DNA from: an uncultured Propionibacteriaceae bacterium
GTDB taxonomy: Bacteria > Actinomycetota > Actinomycetes > Propionibacteriales > Propionibacteriaceae
Assembly (NCBI GenBank): GCA_945911015.1
Contig: CAMDZW010000008.1
Coordinates: 53,882-117,881 of the forward strand
Length of the DNA stretch: 64,000 bases
Reading direction: 5' to 3'
This document shows, in pieces, positions 12,713 through 21,642 of this stretch (within the stretch, counting starts at the first letter, position 1; each line of letters opens with the position of its first letter). The notes under the pieces were generated by a model that had not been told where the DNA came from, did no database searches, and saw only the letters and a list, made by a program, of their open reading frames with translations. A program made the position numbers and the translations under genes.

Positions 12713-13927
12713 GTGGATCCAGGGCGTGAGCTGTCACTACGCCGCCTGATCATCCCCATCTACGGCCCCACCACACTCGCCTCGGTCGGCATCGGTGCCA
12801 TCGGCCCGCTGATCGCTCTCACCGCGCTCGATCTGGGCGCCAACATCGGACTGGCCGCGATCATGGTCGGCCTGATGGGGCTGGGCCAGTTGTTGGGCGA
12901 TTTGCCGGCCGGGGCACTGGCCAACCGATTCGGCGAGAAGCGGGCCCTGGTCGGTGCCGGGATCGTCGAAGCCCTCGCCTTCGTGGTCGCGAGCGTCGCA
13001 CCGAATCTGATCGTTCTGGCGCTGGCGATCACCGCCGCTGGCATGGGCAGCGCCGTCTTCGGCCTCGCCCGCCACGCCTATCTGACCACCGCAGTGCCGA
13101 TCCGTCACCGGGCCAAGGCACTGTCGACCCTGGGCGGAAGCTCGCGGATCGGGGTCTTCATTGGCCCGTTCATTGCGGCCGGCATGTTGCAGTTCCTGCC
13201 GATCAGCGCCGTGTACGGGTTGGCCGCAGTGATGTCGCTGTGCGCCGCACTGTTGGCTCTGGCCCTGCCCGAACTCGAGACCTCTGGCGCGACCGCGAAA
13301 CTCGAAGGGGTCCGCCCACCCAGCATCTGGCAGGTGATTGCCCAGCACCGCAAGGTGCTGATCTGGCTCGGCTCGGGTGTGGTGGCCATCGCCGCCGTAC
13401 GATCAGCGCGCCAGTCGATCGTCCCCCTGTGGTGTGAACACATCGGTATGGACGCGGCCACCACCTCCATCGTGTACGGGATCTCCGCAGCCGTCGACAT
13501 GGCCATGTTCCTGCCCGGCGGAGCCATGATGGACCGCTTCGGACGGGTTTTCGGTGCTGTACCGCCGCTGGTCGTGCTCGGCCTGGGTTTCATGCTGCTG
13601 CCGTTGACCCACACGATCCCGGCCGTGATCGCCGTCGGCGTCGTCCTGGGGATCGGCAACGGGTTCTCGTCGGGCATCGTGATGACCCTCGGCGCGGACA
13701 ATGCTCCAGCGGAGGGCCGCGCGCAGTTCTTGGGCGGTTGGCGGTTGTGCGGCGATCTGGGCAATGCCCTCGGCCCGGCCGTCATCAGCCTGTTCACCCT
13801 CTTTGCTCCGCTGGCCGTGGCCTCGGTGGCGATCGGTGTGATCGGCTGGGCCGGATCGGGTTGGCTCGCCCGGTGGATCCCGCGCTTCAACTCCCCGCCG
13901 GGCAGCGCCCGCGCAGCCAAGGTCTAG
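12713..13927 (+). CDS. MFS transporter
   Basis: 404 residues with about 12 membrane segments. An MFS loop 2-3 motif is visible (GDLPAGALANRFGEKRA) and its second-half copy (PGGAMMDRFGRVFG). The GTG at 12713 was chosen because TACGAT (12701-12706) ends six bases before it, fitting a leaderless message; an earlier ATG at 12656 would almost abut the divergent gene. Substrate unknown; the drug-efflux type is likely by family. It is followed 11 bp later by orn. Confidence 0.82.
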   Translation: MDPGRELSLRRLIIPIYGPTTLASVGIGAIGPLIALTALDLGANIGLAAIMVGLMGLGQLLGDLPAGALANRFGEKRALVGAGIVEALAFVVASVAPNLIVLALAITAAGMGSAVFGLARHAYLTTAVPIRHRAKALSTLGGSSRIGVFIGPFIAAGMLQFLPISAVYGLAAVMSLCAALLALALPELETSGATAKLEGVRPPSIWQVIAQHRKVLIWLGSGVVAIAAVRSARQSIVPLWCEHIGMDAATTSIVYGISAAVDMAMFLPGGAMMDRFGRVFGAVPPLVVLGLGFMLLPLTHTIPAVIAVGVVLGIGNGFSSGIVMTLGADNAPAEGRAQFLGGWRLCGDLGNALGPAVISLFTLFAPLAVASVAIGVIGWAGSGWLARWIPRFNSPPGSARAAKV

Positions 13928-13938
13928 AGTGATTCCCC

Positions 13939-14556
13939 GTGAACGACCGTTTGGTGTGGATCGACTGTGAGATGACCGGGCTCGACCTGGTCAACGACGC
14001 ACTCATCGAGGTGGCCGCGCTGGTCACCGACAGTGAGCTGAACGTGCTCGGCGAGGGTGTGGACGTCATCATCCGCCCCAGCGACGAGTGCATCGAGAAC
14101 ATGGGCGACTTCGTCCGCCAGATGCACACTGATTCCGGGCTGCTGGCCGAGCTGGCCAGTGGCACCACCATGGAACTGGCCGAGCAGACCGTCCTCGACT
14201 ACGTACGGGCCCATGTGCCCGAGGCAGCCAAGGCGCCCTTGGCCGGCAACACGATCGGCACGGACCGCGCCTTCCTCGCCCGGGACATGCCGGCCCTCGA
14301 GTCGCACGTGCACTACCGCAATGTCGATGTCTCCAGCATCAAGGAGCTCGCCCGTCGCTGGTACCCGCGGGTCTACTTCAACTCGCCAGCCAAGTCCGGC
14401 AACCACCGGGCCCTGGCCGACATCCAGGAGTCGATCGAAGAGCTGCGCTACTACCGCGACGCCGTCTTCGTGCCGCAGCCCGGCCCCGATGCCGATGTGG
14501 CCAAGGAGATCGCCGCCCGCCATCGCGGCAGTCTCACCGGCGCCGCTGAGGAGTAA
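13939..14556 (+). CDS. orn: Oligoribonuclease
   Basis: 205 residues from GTG at 13939. This is a DEDDh 3'-5' exonuclease: Asp and Glu in WIDCEMTGLD (residues 5-14), Asp in IGTDRAFLARD, and His/Asp in NHRALADIQESI. Orn degrades two- to five-nucleotide RNA fragments and pGpG. TAGAGT ends eight bases before the start. It follows the MFS gene by 11 bp and precedes tRNA-His. Confidence 0.95.
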   Translation: MNDRLVWIDCEMTGLDLVNDALIEVAALVTDSELNVLGEGVDVIIRPSDECIENMGDFVRQMHTDSGLLAELASGTTMELAEQTVLDYVRAHVPEAAKAPLAGNTIGTDRAFLARDMPALESHVHYRNVDVSSIKELARRWYPRVYFNSPAKSGNHRALADIQESIEELRYYRDAVFVPQPGPDADVAKEIAARHRGSLTGAAEE

Positions 14557-14619
14557 CGGATTTTCCCTGTCACGAGGGAATGTGGCACACTTGCGTGGCA
14601 CCGGTGAACACCGGTCACG

Positions 14620-14695
14620 GTGGGTATAGCTCAGCTGGTAGAGCACCTGGTTGTGGTCCAGGATGTCGCGGGTTCGAGTCCCGTTACTCACCCCA
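14620..14695 (+). tRNA. tRNA-His (GTG anticodon)
   Basis: Acceptor GTGGGTA/TACTCAC, D-arm, anticodon stem CCTGG/CCAGG with loop TTGTGGT, T-arm CGGG-TTCGAGT-CCCG. A G at 14619 can serve as the extra G-1 opposite the C discriminator, the hallmark of tRNA-His. CCA is encoded at 14693-14695. Confidence 0.97.
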
Positions 14696-14698
14696 AGT

Positions 14699-14740
14699 GA
14701 ACCCGCCTCAGCACTCCGTGTTGGGGCGGGTTCTGCTTTT
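14699..14740 (+). terminator. Rho-independent terminator after tRNA-His
   Basis: A 16-bp stem (14699-14714 with 14718-14733, including two G-T pairs) closes on the three-base loop TCC, beginning GAACCCGCC and ending GGCGGGTTC, followed by TGCTTTT. It starts four bases after the tRNA CCA. Confidence 0.92.
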
Positions 14741-14908
14741 CCCGCCCAGGGGGAGCAAGGGTCAGTGGGCTCGACGCCAGACGTGCTTGGTCCGCATCAT
14801 CCGTTCCACGTTGCGTTCCAGAAAGAACAGCGTTGACTCACTCACCGAACAGCCCGTCCTCGCTCCTGAGGGCATGATGCTGCCCCTGCGCGACTACGCC
14901 GAGGTGGC

Positions 14909-15730
14909 TCAGTCTGCGTCCCGGGCGCGTTCTTCGACGACCGGGATCACGTCCGCGATCGAGTCAGCGATCCGGGTGGGCCGGTACGGGAAGGTCTCGA
15001 CCGCGGACGCCGAGGTGGACCCGGTCAACACCAGCACGGTCCGCAGTCCGGCTTCGAGGCCGCTGATGACGTCGGTGTCCATCCGGTCACCGACCATGAC
15101 GGTGTGCTCGGAGTGGGCATCAATCCGATTCAGTGCTGTGCGCATCATCAGCGGATTAGGCTTGCCGACGTAGTAGGGCTGCCGGCCGGTCGCTGCGGTG
15201 ATCAGTGCGGCGACCGATCCAGTGGCCGGCAGTGTGCCCTCGGTGGACGGACCGGACACGTCCGGGTTGGTGGCGATGAACCTCGCGCCGCGCTCGATCA
15301 GCCGGATCGCGGTCGTGATCGCCTCGAACGAGTACGTACGGGTCTCGCCCAGCACGACGTAGTCGGGATCACGCGCGGTCATCGTGTAGCCCGCCTCATA
15401 GACGGCAGTGGTCAAGCCGGCCTCACCGATCACATAGGCCGTGCCGCCGGGACGTTGGTCGGCCAGGAAACTCGCTGTTGCCAGGGCGGAGGTGAAGATG
15501 CAGTCCTCGGGGACGTCGATGCCGCTGTTCAGCAGCCGGGCACGCAGGTCCCGCGGGGTGTAGATCGAGTTGTTGGTCAGCACCTGGAACCGCAGACCAC
15601 GATCACGCAGAGTCTGGATGAAGTCGGCCGCGCCGTCGATGGCATGTTCCTCGTGGACGAGCACTCCGTCCATGTCGGTCAGCCAGGCATCGACATGGGC
15701 GGCGTCGGCCGGTCCCGGTGTTATCGCCAT
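14909..15730 (-). CDS. HAD-IIA family phosphatase (NagD-like)
   Basis: 273 residues. HAD motif I DMDGVLV near residue 19, motif II LTNNS, motif III lysine in GKPNP, and motif IV GDRMDTD; the alpha/beta cap between motifs II and III is typical of subclass IIA. Family members dephosphorylate nucleotides or sugar phosphates such as p-nitrophenyl phosphate. ATG at 15730 lies seven bases after TAGAAT (minus strand), so the mRNA is probably leaderless. It is a single gene. Confidence 0.9.
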   Translation of the reverse strand: MAITPGPADAAHVDAWLTDMDGVLVHEEHAIDGAADFIQTLRDRGLRFQVLTNNSIYTPRDLRARLLNSGIDVPEDCIFTSALATASFLADQRPGGTAYVIGEAGLTTAVYEAGYTMTARDPDYVVLGETRTYSFEAITTAIRLIERGARFIATNPDVSGPSTEGTLPATGSVAALITAATGRQPYYVGKPNPLMMRTALNRIDAHSEHTVMVGDRMDTDVISGLEAGLRTVLVLTGSTSASAVETFPYRPTRIADSIADVIPVVEERARDAD

Positions 15731-15909
15731 GGCCCGAATTCTAGAGGCACCCGGCGATATTCAACCCAAACCGGGCTCCGTCGCTGTCATGGGGCCGCCG
15801 GTCCGTGGCGCGACGGCAGACATGCTCGAGCTGGTCGAGTCGCCGCTGACCACTTGTCAGTGGCACCCCATAGCCTGATCCACTACAAGGACGTCGGAAG
15901 GACGACCTC

Positions 15910-16752
15910 GTGACAGAAGCGACGCGCCGCGGAGCGGCGAGCGGTTCGGGCGCAGACCTGACTCCGTTTCGGACCATTGCGGAGTCGGTCAGCGCCTCGG
16001 GTGGTGAGCTCGTCGATCAGGTCTCGGCTCTGATTGACAAAGCGCAGGCGTTCGCGGCCAGCCAGGTGAACGCGACACTGACGCTGCGGAACTGGTACAT
16101 CGGCCGTCTGATCGACGTGGCTGTGCTGCGCGAGGGCCGTGCCGGGCACGACCAGGAACTTGTCGCCTCACTGGGGCGACAACTGACCGCCCGGTACGGT
16201 CGAGGCTTTGACAGGGCGAACCTCTACCGCATGGTGCAGTTCTCCCAGGCGTTCCCAGATGTCGAACTTGTCGCCTCGCTGGGGCAACAAGTCAGCTGGA
16301 CCCACTTCAAGGCCCTGCTTCCCGTGCCCAGCTCTGAGGCCCGAGCGTTCTACGTCAAGGAGACCATTGACCGCCGACTCAGCGTTCGTGAGCTGCGGCA
16401 CGCCATCGAACGCAAGGCGTACGCTACGTCGGCTGATCGCTGTGGATTGAAGGTCGGGAAGTTCAAGCCGAGCTACCAGGGCCAGATGAACTTCTACCTG
16501 AAATGGCTCGACCGACACGAACGTCAAACAGACGAGAACCCGCCGATCGGTCTCATCCTGTGCACTGGGACGAGCCGTGAGCAAATCGAGCTGCTCGAAC
16601 TACACAAGGACGGGATCGTCGTCGCGGAGTACTGGACCACGCTCCCACCGAAGGCTGAACTCCAAAGCCGAATCCAGGCGGTCTATCGAGAGGCGAGGGA
16701 GCGGATCGCCAGGAGGCAGCTCAACGGAACGGCGGAGGAAGACGATGAGTAG
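15910..16752 (+). pseudogene. DUF1016/YhcG PDDEXK-nuclease family protein with the catalytic core deleted
   Basis: 280 residues from GTG at 15910, preceded by GGAAGGA. Residues 1-170 match the DUF1016 N-terminal domain (LRNWYIGRLID, LTARYGRGFDRANLYRM, SWTHFKALLPV). Residues 180-270 match the very end of the PDDEXK domain (LKVGKFKPSYQGQMNFYLKW, PIGLILC, ELLELHKDGIVVAEY). The usual ~100-130 residues between them, which hold the Asp and Glu of the nuclease site, are missing, and the frame stays open across the junction near 16420-16447. Family members are nucleases linked to mobile elements and restriction loci; none is adjacent. It could still fold and bind, but catalysis looks impossible. Confidence 0.75.
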
Positions 16753-16775
16753 GGAGGATGCCCTGCTCGTACGGG

Positions 16776-18092
16776 TCACCCCAGGTCTTCGACCAACCGA
16801 GCGACAGCCGTATGGATCCGGTCTTCGGTGTCCTGCTCCCACCGCCCCGACCGCAGCCGCATCAGGTTGGCGTCACGCACCTCGTAGCCGTACTCCTCGA
16901 ACTGGCGCGCGACCGGGACGTACCCGACCATCGTGTTGCTGTAGCCCAGCGGCACGACCTGGTCGAATCGGTCGCCGAGTTCCCGCTTGAATCGGAGCCC
17001 GTGCTCGACGGTCATCTCGCCGCCCTGACCGACCAGCACCAGATCATCACCGAAGCCAATCACCTGCAGCTCCAGCTCGGTCTCGCTGTACGGGGTGCCG
17101 CCTTCGGCGAGGATGTGCTGCCAGTGCCGCGCCCACTCCTGCTCGTACGGCAGCGCGGAGACCAGTGCTTCGCTGACCTGGGCGTCGGTCGCCGCCTCTG
17201 CACGGACCGTCACCGCCTCGAACCCGGCGCGAAGTGGACCGTCCACCCGTACTCGATGGGTCATTGCCGTGGTGACGGCCTGTGCCAGTGCAGCACCGAG
17301 CTCAGCCACCTGAGGCACCGATCGGGTGTCGAACACGGTCGCGGCCGGATCCGTCGGGCCCGGCTTCTGGTCACCGGCACAACCCTGCAGGAACATCGGC
17401 TGGGCAAACGGAAAGGCCTCCTCGATCGCGTCGAGTGCGAATCCGACAAAGTCACCGCCGATCCGCAGGCCGCCTCGTGAAGTGGGGTGGCAGGCATAGC
17501 TGGCAACCACGGCGCGAACGACACCGTCACTGGCCGAGCTCACCACCAGAACCGGAACATCATGGTCGGTCGGGCCATCAGGATTCGGACGCATGGCACG
17601 ACCGACCCTGCCCGGGCGATCGGGATCCGGGCGCCGCCGATTCACGGCAAAGTCGCAGTGGCCGACGGCACGTTCCACTGTCGCAGGAAAACGGTGGGCA
17701 TGGGCCCGCTCGGCAACGGTGACCAGGGTGTCCACGAGCTGCTCGCGGTACTCGCGGTCAATTCGGCCGTGGTGGTGGACATCGCTCTCCTGCAGGGCCG
17801 GGCCGCAATGGGTGTGGCTGGCATTGATCAGGACGTGGCGACGTGCGAGACCGAGTCGTGCCGCGATCTGTCCGGCGACCCGGTCAGCGAAGTCGTCATA
17901 GCATCCCTCCAGTTCCACGGCGACCACCACGACATCGGTGTCCCCGTCCCCCAGGCTTAGCGCGACCGCGCGCAGTGGGTGGTACACGCCGGTGCTGCTG
18001 TGGAAGCCACGGCCGGTGAAACCCGCCAACGGGGTTCCCACCGGCGGGGTCATGTCGACGGTGGCAATCCCTGCGACGTACGAGTTGGTCAT
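16776..18092 (-). CDS. Neutral/alkaline ceramidase-like hydrolase
   Basis: 438 residues without a signal peptide. The N-terminal ceramidase-type fold is recognised from GIATVDMTPPVGTPLAGF, the metal-site segment INASHTHCGPA near residue 90, YACHPTSRGG and LQGCAGDQKPG. Neutral ceramidases hydrolyse the amide of ceramide, but many bacterial relatives of this length lack proof of substrate. The ATG overlaps the stop of the alarmone synthetase gene by four bases, so the two are translationally coupled. That pairing is unusual for a lipid hydrolase. Confidence 0.75.
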   Translation of the reverse strand: MTNSYVAGIATVDMTPPVGTPLAGFTGRGFHSSTGVYHPLRAVALSLGDGDTDVVVVAVELEGCYDDFADRVAGQIAARLGLARRHVLINASHTHCGPALQESDVHHHGRIDREYREQLVDTLVTVAERAHAHRFPATVERAVGHCDFAVNRRRPDPDRPGRVGRAMRPNPDGPTDHDVPVLVVSSASDGVVRAVVASYACHPTSRGGLRIGGDFVGFALDAIEEAFPFAQPMFLQGCAGDQKPGPTDPAATVFDTRSVPQVAELGAALAQAVTTAMTHRVRVDGPLRAGFEAVTVRAEAATDAQVSEALVSALPYEQEWARHWQHILAEGGTPYSETELELQVIGFGDDLVLVGQGGEMTVEHGLRFKRELGDRFDQVVPLGYSNTMVGYVPVARQFEEYGYEVRDANLMRLRSGRWEQDTEDRIHTAVARLVEDLG

Positions 18093-18865
18093 CCCTGCTG
18101 TCCATCCCTTGGGTTGGGGAAGAGGTCGAGCAGACGCCGCACGACTTCATCCGTGATCGTGGGGTCAATTCGCTCCGCCGCCACCGTCCGGCGTGGGCCG
18201 TGGACGATGCCGTGGAGTTCTTCCATCTCGGAGTCGAGGCTGCTGGCTGCTTCGGCGGCTGCGCCGAGGCGACGGATCACCTCGTCGGGGACCTCACCCT
18301 TGAACTTGTAGAAGATCTTGTGCTCCAGGCTCGCCCAGGCGTCTTGGGCCACGGTGCGGAGTTGGACCTCGACCGGCACCCGTACAGTCCCGGTGGACAG
18401 GAAGACCGGCACCTGGACGATCGCGTGGAGCGAGCGGTACCCGTTGGGTTTGGGCCGGGCGATGTAATCCTTGACCGACAGCACCGCCACATCGGGCTGA
18501 CCGGTCAACGCCTCGAACACCCCGTAGGTGTCTGAGGTGAACGAGCAGGTGACCCGGACACCGGCGATGTCGGGTACGGAGCGGATTGAGTCCATGGTGC
18601 GCGGCAGGCCTTTGCGCAGCACCTTCTCGACGACACTCTCGGCGCTCTTGAGCCGACTCGAGATGTGCTCGATCGGGTTGTAGGTGCCGAGCTCGGTGTA
18701 CTCCTGGCTCAGGGCCTCGACCTTGGAGCGCACGTCCTCCATGGCGAACCGGTAGGACAACATCAGCCGCCCGAACTCGTCGCGGATCTGGCGCATGGTG
18801 TCGGCGGTGACTTCCGGTCGGGTCCGTTCGAGGCTGGTGCCGTGATGCTCAACCGGGGCCGTCAT
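18089..18865 (-). CDS. Small alarmone synthetase (RelA/SpoT synthetase domain, RelQ-like)
   Basis: 258 residues from ATG at 18865 (another ATG at 18874 is possible). It has only the synthetase domain: DIAGVRVTCSF, RPKPNGYRSLH near residue 145, and EVQLRTVAQDAWASLEHK. No HD hydrolase, TGS or ACT domain is present, which defines a small alarmone synthetase making (p)ppGpp from ATP and GDP/GTP. The start lies inside the end of the upstream glycosylase gene, and its stop overlaps the ceramidase-like gene. It probably depends on a long Rel elsewhere for degradation of its product. Confidence 0.88.
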   Translation of the reverse strand: MTAPVEHHGTSLERTRPEVTADTMRQIRDEFGRLMLSYRFAMEDVRSKVEALSQEYTELGTYNPIEHISSRLKSAESVVEKVLRKGLPRTMDSIRSVPDIAGVRVTCSFTSDTYGVFEALTGQPDVAVLSVKDYIARPKPNGYRSLHAIVQVPVFLSTGTVRVPVEVQLRTVAQDAWASLEHKIFYKFKGEVPDEVIRRLGAAAEAASSLDSEMEELHGIVHGPRRTVAAERIDPTITDEVVRRLLDLFPNPRDGQQG

Positions 18866-19325
18866 GGGCCCCATTGTTCCCGGTGGAGGCAAGTGGGTCG
18901 GCCCGTTCCCAGTCTGCGACCGGCCCGGTGACCACCCGGAACATCGGGTGCGGTCGAGGGTGGCCGGCCAGCCAGCGGCGGTGGTCATCGGGGCTCCGGA
19001 CGGCGAGTTTGGCCCCCAGGTGCCGCCATTCGAGGTCCAGCTGGCCGTCGGTGACCGGAATGGACCCACGTCGACCGCCTGAGCTCCGGATCCGGTCGCG
19101 ATCGAATCGGTATCCCCGGCTGGTGGCTTCGACCTGGAGGCCGACCAGGAAGTCCCCGATCGCTGCCAGCGGGTCCGATTGCTCCCGAAACCGTTGCAGC
19201 TGGGGATGGTTGCGGTAGCCGACCGTGTCACCGGCCAGCACCGCCTGGGCCAGCAGTGCCTCCCGCCACCCGGCGACCAGCCCGGCACGATCCAGGTGGG
19301 CCGGGTGCAACGACCAGAGTCTCAT
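18849..19325 (-). CDS. Pyrimidine-dimer DNA glycosylase / endonuclease V family protein
   Basis: 158 residues from ATG at 19325; a second ATG three codons earlier would add MRA. The start MRLWSLHPAHLDRAGLVAGWREALLAQ (in pieces) and HPQLQRF are typical of the Pyr_excise family (T4 endonuclease V type), which removes UV-induced dimers. A CACGAT hexamer sits seven bases upstream. The 3' end overlaps the alarmone synthetase start. Its substrate in actinobacteria is not proven. Confidence 0.8.
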   Translation of the reverse strand: MRLWSLHPAHLDRAGLVAGWREALLAQAVLAGDTVGYRNHPQLQRFREQSDPLAAIGDFLVGLQVEATSRGYRFDRDRIRSSGGRRGSIPVTDGQLDLEWRHLGAKLAVRSPDDHRRWLAGHPRPHPMFRVVTGPVADWERADPLASTGNNGAHDGPG

Positions 19326-19346
19326 GGCACGCATCGTGCCAGTTGC

Positions 19347-20162
19347 TCAGGATCCGACGAGGAAACCCGTCGTACGGCGTTGGGCGCGGGCCAACCAACG
19401 GCCGTCATGGTGCTCGATGGCGATCGGATGGTCAAAACATCGGGTGACCAGATCGGTGGTGAGTACATCGTGGGCCCTGCCGTGGGCGAGGATGCGGCCG
19501 TCACGGACCAGCACCGCATGGCTGGTGCTCTCCGGCAGTTCCTCGAGGTGATGGGTGACCAGGATGGTGGCGAGCTCGGGGTGCGCACCATGCAGGGCGT
19601 CAATGGTTTCGAGGAAGCTCTCACGGGCGGCAACGTCCAATCCGGTCGACGGCTCATCCAGCAGCAGCAGCGGCGGGTCCGGCAACAGGGCACGGGCGAT
19701 GAGGACCTTTCCCCGCTCTCCCTGGGACAGGGTCGGCCAGCTGTGGTCGGTGAGCCGGGTCAGGCCGAGCATCTCGGTCAGCATCTCGGCACGGGCGACG
19801 GTGGCCGCATCGGGTGTCCAGCGAGGCACGAGTTCGATGCTGCCGGTGGCACCGGTCAGGACCACATCCCGTACGGGCAGTGGTGACCTCAGCGGATGGC
19901 GTGGGTTGACGTGGCCGATCGAGTGCCGCAGCTCCCGGACATCCACCCGCCCGAGGGTGTGGCCCAGCACCTGGACCGTGCCGCGAGTCGGGTGTTCCAC
20001 TGCTCCGCACATGCTCAGCATGGTGCTCTTGCCCGCCCCGTTGGGCCCGATCAGAGCCCAGTGCTCGCCTGCCTCGACCCTCAGATTCACATCGGTCAGG
20101 ATCTGGCGTGATCCCCGGACGAAATCAACGGACTCGAGTTGGAGCACGGCAGGTCGAGACAT
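19347..20162 (-). CDS. ABC transporter ATP-binding protein (partner unknown)
   Basis: 271 residues: Walker A GPNGAGKST near residue 40, signature LSQGERGKV, Walker B LLLLDEPSTGLD, H-loop VTHHLEELP. The Q-containing signature and a ~30-residue C-terminal extension resemble soluble ModF-like or cobalamin-type ATPases. No permease gene is adjacent, so its role is unclear. ATG at 20162 follows TACGGT by six bases (leaderless). It ends 22 bp before the glycosylase gene on the same strand, so the four genes may form one transcript. Confidence 0.85.
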   Translation of the reverse strand: MSRPAVLQLESVDFVRGSRQILTDVNLRVEAGEHWALIGPNGAGKSTMLSMCGAVEHPTRGTVQVLGHTLGRVDVRELRHSIGHVNPRHPLRSPLPVRDVVLTGATGSIELVPRWTPDAATVARAEMLTEMLGLTRLTDHSWPTLSQGERGKVLIARALLPDPPLLLLDEPSTGLDVAARESFLETIDALHGAHPELATILVTHHLEELPESTSHAVLVRDGRILAHGRAHDVLTTDLVTRCFDHPIAIEHHDGRWLARAQRRTTGFLVGS

Positions 20163-20210
20163 GGCGTCACCGTACTCCCACTCCTCCGACAGGCGGCAGA
20201 CGAGCTCAAC

Positions 20211-20834
20211 TCACACCAGGACGCTGACGAACAACTCGATCGCCGCATCGTCATCGGCGGGCAGACCGAAGGCCGACGCCGTCCGTGGATAGCGGGCCGG
20301 GTCGAAGGCCGCGAGACGTTCCTGCGTACGGCCGACGTTCGCCTCGGAACTCGACAGCACCGCGACGCCGTGCACCCATTCGGTGAGCATGCCAGTGGCA
20401 GCGGCCGCCCGGGCCAAGCTGTGACCCGCACGGTCGACGAAGAAGTCGAGCAACCCTTCGTTGAGGGCAAGGGAGTGTTCGCCGATGATGCGTTGTTCGG
20501 CCAGCAGTGCCACCTGACCGGGCGCGGCTGCGAACACCGCCAGCACCTGGGCGAGGAACTCGGCCATTGCACGCGCCGGTTCGTCACCCTTCAGCACCTC
20601 GAGATCGAGACGACCGAGGAAGTCATCACCGAGCCGGTTGCGCAGCTCGGACATGTCCGTGAAATAGGTGTAGACCGCGTTCGGCGCGACCCCTGCCTCA
20701 GCGGCGACGGCCCGCAGGCTGAGTCCGTCAGGGCCGGTCGCCTCCAGCACTCGGCTCGCGGCCGCCGCCAGATCGTTGGCCGAGATGTCGCCCCGTGGGC
20801 CCCGCCGATTCGCCTTGCTCGTCACGTGGACCAT
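20211..20834 (-). CDS. TetR family transcriptional regulator
   Basis: 207 residues. The N-terminal helix-turn-helix (LSLRAVAAEAGVAPNAVYTYFTDMSEL, about residues 40-65) is a standard TetR domain; the C-terminal domain ends LPADDDAAIELFVSVLV, as in the TetR_C_33-like class. The ATG at 20834 overlaps a perfect inverted repeat region shared with the divergent CPBP gene. It probably represses itself and the CPBP-GyrI pair. The ligand is unknown. Confidence 0.85.
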   Translation of the reverse strand: MVHVTSKANRRGPRGDISANDLAAAASRVLEATGPDGLSLRAVAAEAGVAPNAVYTYFTDMSELRNRLGDDFLGRLDLEVLKGDEPARAMAEFLAQVLAVFAAAPGQVALLAEQRIIGEHSLALNEGLLDFFVDRAGHSLARAAAATGMLTEWVHGVAVLSSSEANVGRTQERLAAFDPARYPRTASAFGLPADDDAAIELFVSVLV

Positions 20835-20843
20835 GGTAGCGTC

Positions 20844-20868
20844 TCTATTTGTGCAGCGAACAAATAGA
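20844..20868. promoter_or_regulatory. Palindromic operator between TetR and CPBP genes
   Basis: Perfect 9-bp arms TCTATTTGT (20844-20852) and ACAAATAGA (20860-20868) flank a 7-bp spacer. The -10 hexamer TAGCGT for the plus-strand gene is at 20837-20842, so the palindrome covers the likely transcription start and the first codons of the CPBP gene, a classic repressor position. Confidence 0.85.
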
Positions 20869-21642
20869 CGAGTGGCCGTGGTTCTGATCATCTCGGTGCT
20901 GGCGGTGATCACCGCTGTCTGCGGCTTCTTCGCCGCCACCGGCATTGCGATCCCGGAGTGGTTCGTCATCGTCGGGAGGTGGATCCCTGCCCTGGTTGCG
21001 CTCGTCGTGGCACGGTGGGCGAAGCTGCCCGGCGGGCCGGTCCAGTGGTTCAAGCTTCGTCCGGGTGGGTGGCGCCGGTTGATCGGCGGCGGACTGGCTG
21101 CGGTCCTCGGGCTGCTGCTGGCGTACGCAATCAGCATCACCCCGCTGGTCCTCACCGGCGCGGCGACGCTCCAGCCGTGGAGTGCCCTCGGCCAGGTCGC
21201 AATCCTGCTGATCCCGATGGTGCTGCTGTACTCACTGAGCACCCTCGGCGAGGAAGCCACCTGGCGTGGACTGCTGCAGGATCTTCTGGCAGGGAAGGGA
21301 TTCTGGCCGTCCTCGCTGTTGATCGCCGGAGTCTGGGTACTGTTCCACGTCCCACTGCACGGGACCATGGCGTTGCAGGGCGTCCTGCCCTGGACCGCAG
21401 CGGCGACCTCGACCGTCACACTGTTCGGTCTGGGCGTCTTCCTCAGCGCGGTCGTGGCCCGGTTCGGCAGTGTGTGGCCCGCCGTCTTCGCCCATGCCAT
21501 GCCACTGTCCGCGCTGAATCTGCTCGCCGATGCCAGCACACTCAGCGCCGGCACCCAGTGGGCGCTGGTCGGCATCACCACGGTCACCCTACTGATCGCT
21601 GCATGGCTCTTCGCGCCGAAGCGCGACACAATGACAGCATGA
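20851..21642 (+). CDS. CPBP family intramembrane glutamic protease
   Basis: 263 residues with about eight membrane segments. The three family motifs are present: EEATWRG, FHVPLHG and FAHAM. CPBP proteins are Rce1-like membrane proteases, often involved in bacteriocin maturation or self-immunity. The GTG at 20851 was chosen because TAGCGT ends eight bases upstream and the resulting N-terminus (MQRTNRR) is positively charged before the first helix; an in-frame ATG at 20833 is the alternative. Its stop overlaps the GyrI-like ATG by four bases. Confidence 0.83.
   Translation: MQRTNRRVAVVLIISVLAVITAVCGFFAATGIAIPEWFVIVGRWIPALVALVVARWAKLPGGPVQWFKLRPGGWRRLIGGGLAAVLGLLLAYAISITPLVLTGAATLQPWSALGQVAILLIPMVLLYSLSTLGEEATWRGLLQDLLAGKGFWPSSLLIAGVWVLFHVPLHGTMALQGVLPWTAAATSTVTLFGLGVFLSAVVARFGSVWPAVFAHAMPLSALNLLADASTLSAGTQWALVGITTVTLLIAAWLFAPKRDTMTA

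Noticed and set aside
15910..16752. Active restriction or toxin nuclease
   Set aside because: The catalytic part of the PDDEXK domain is missing and no methylase or antitoxin is adjacent.
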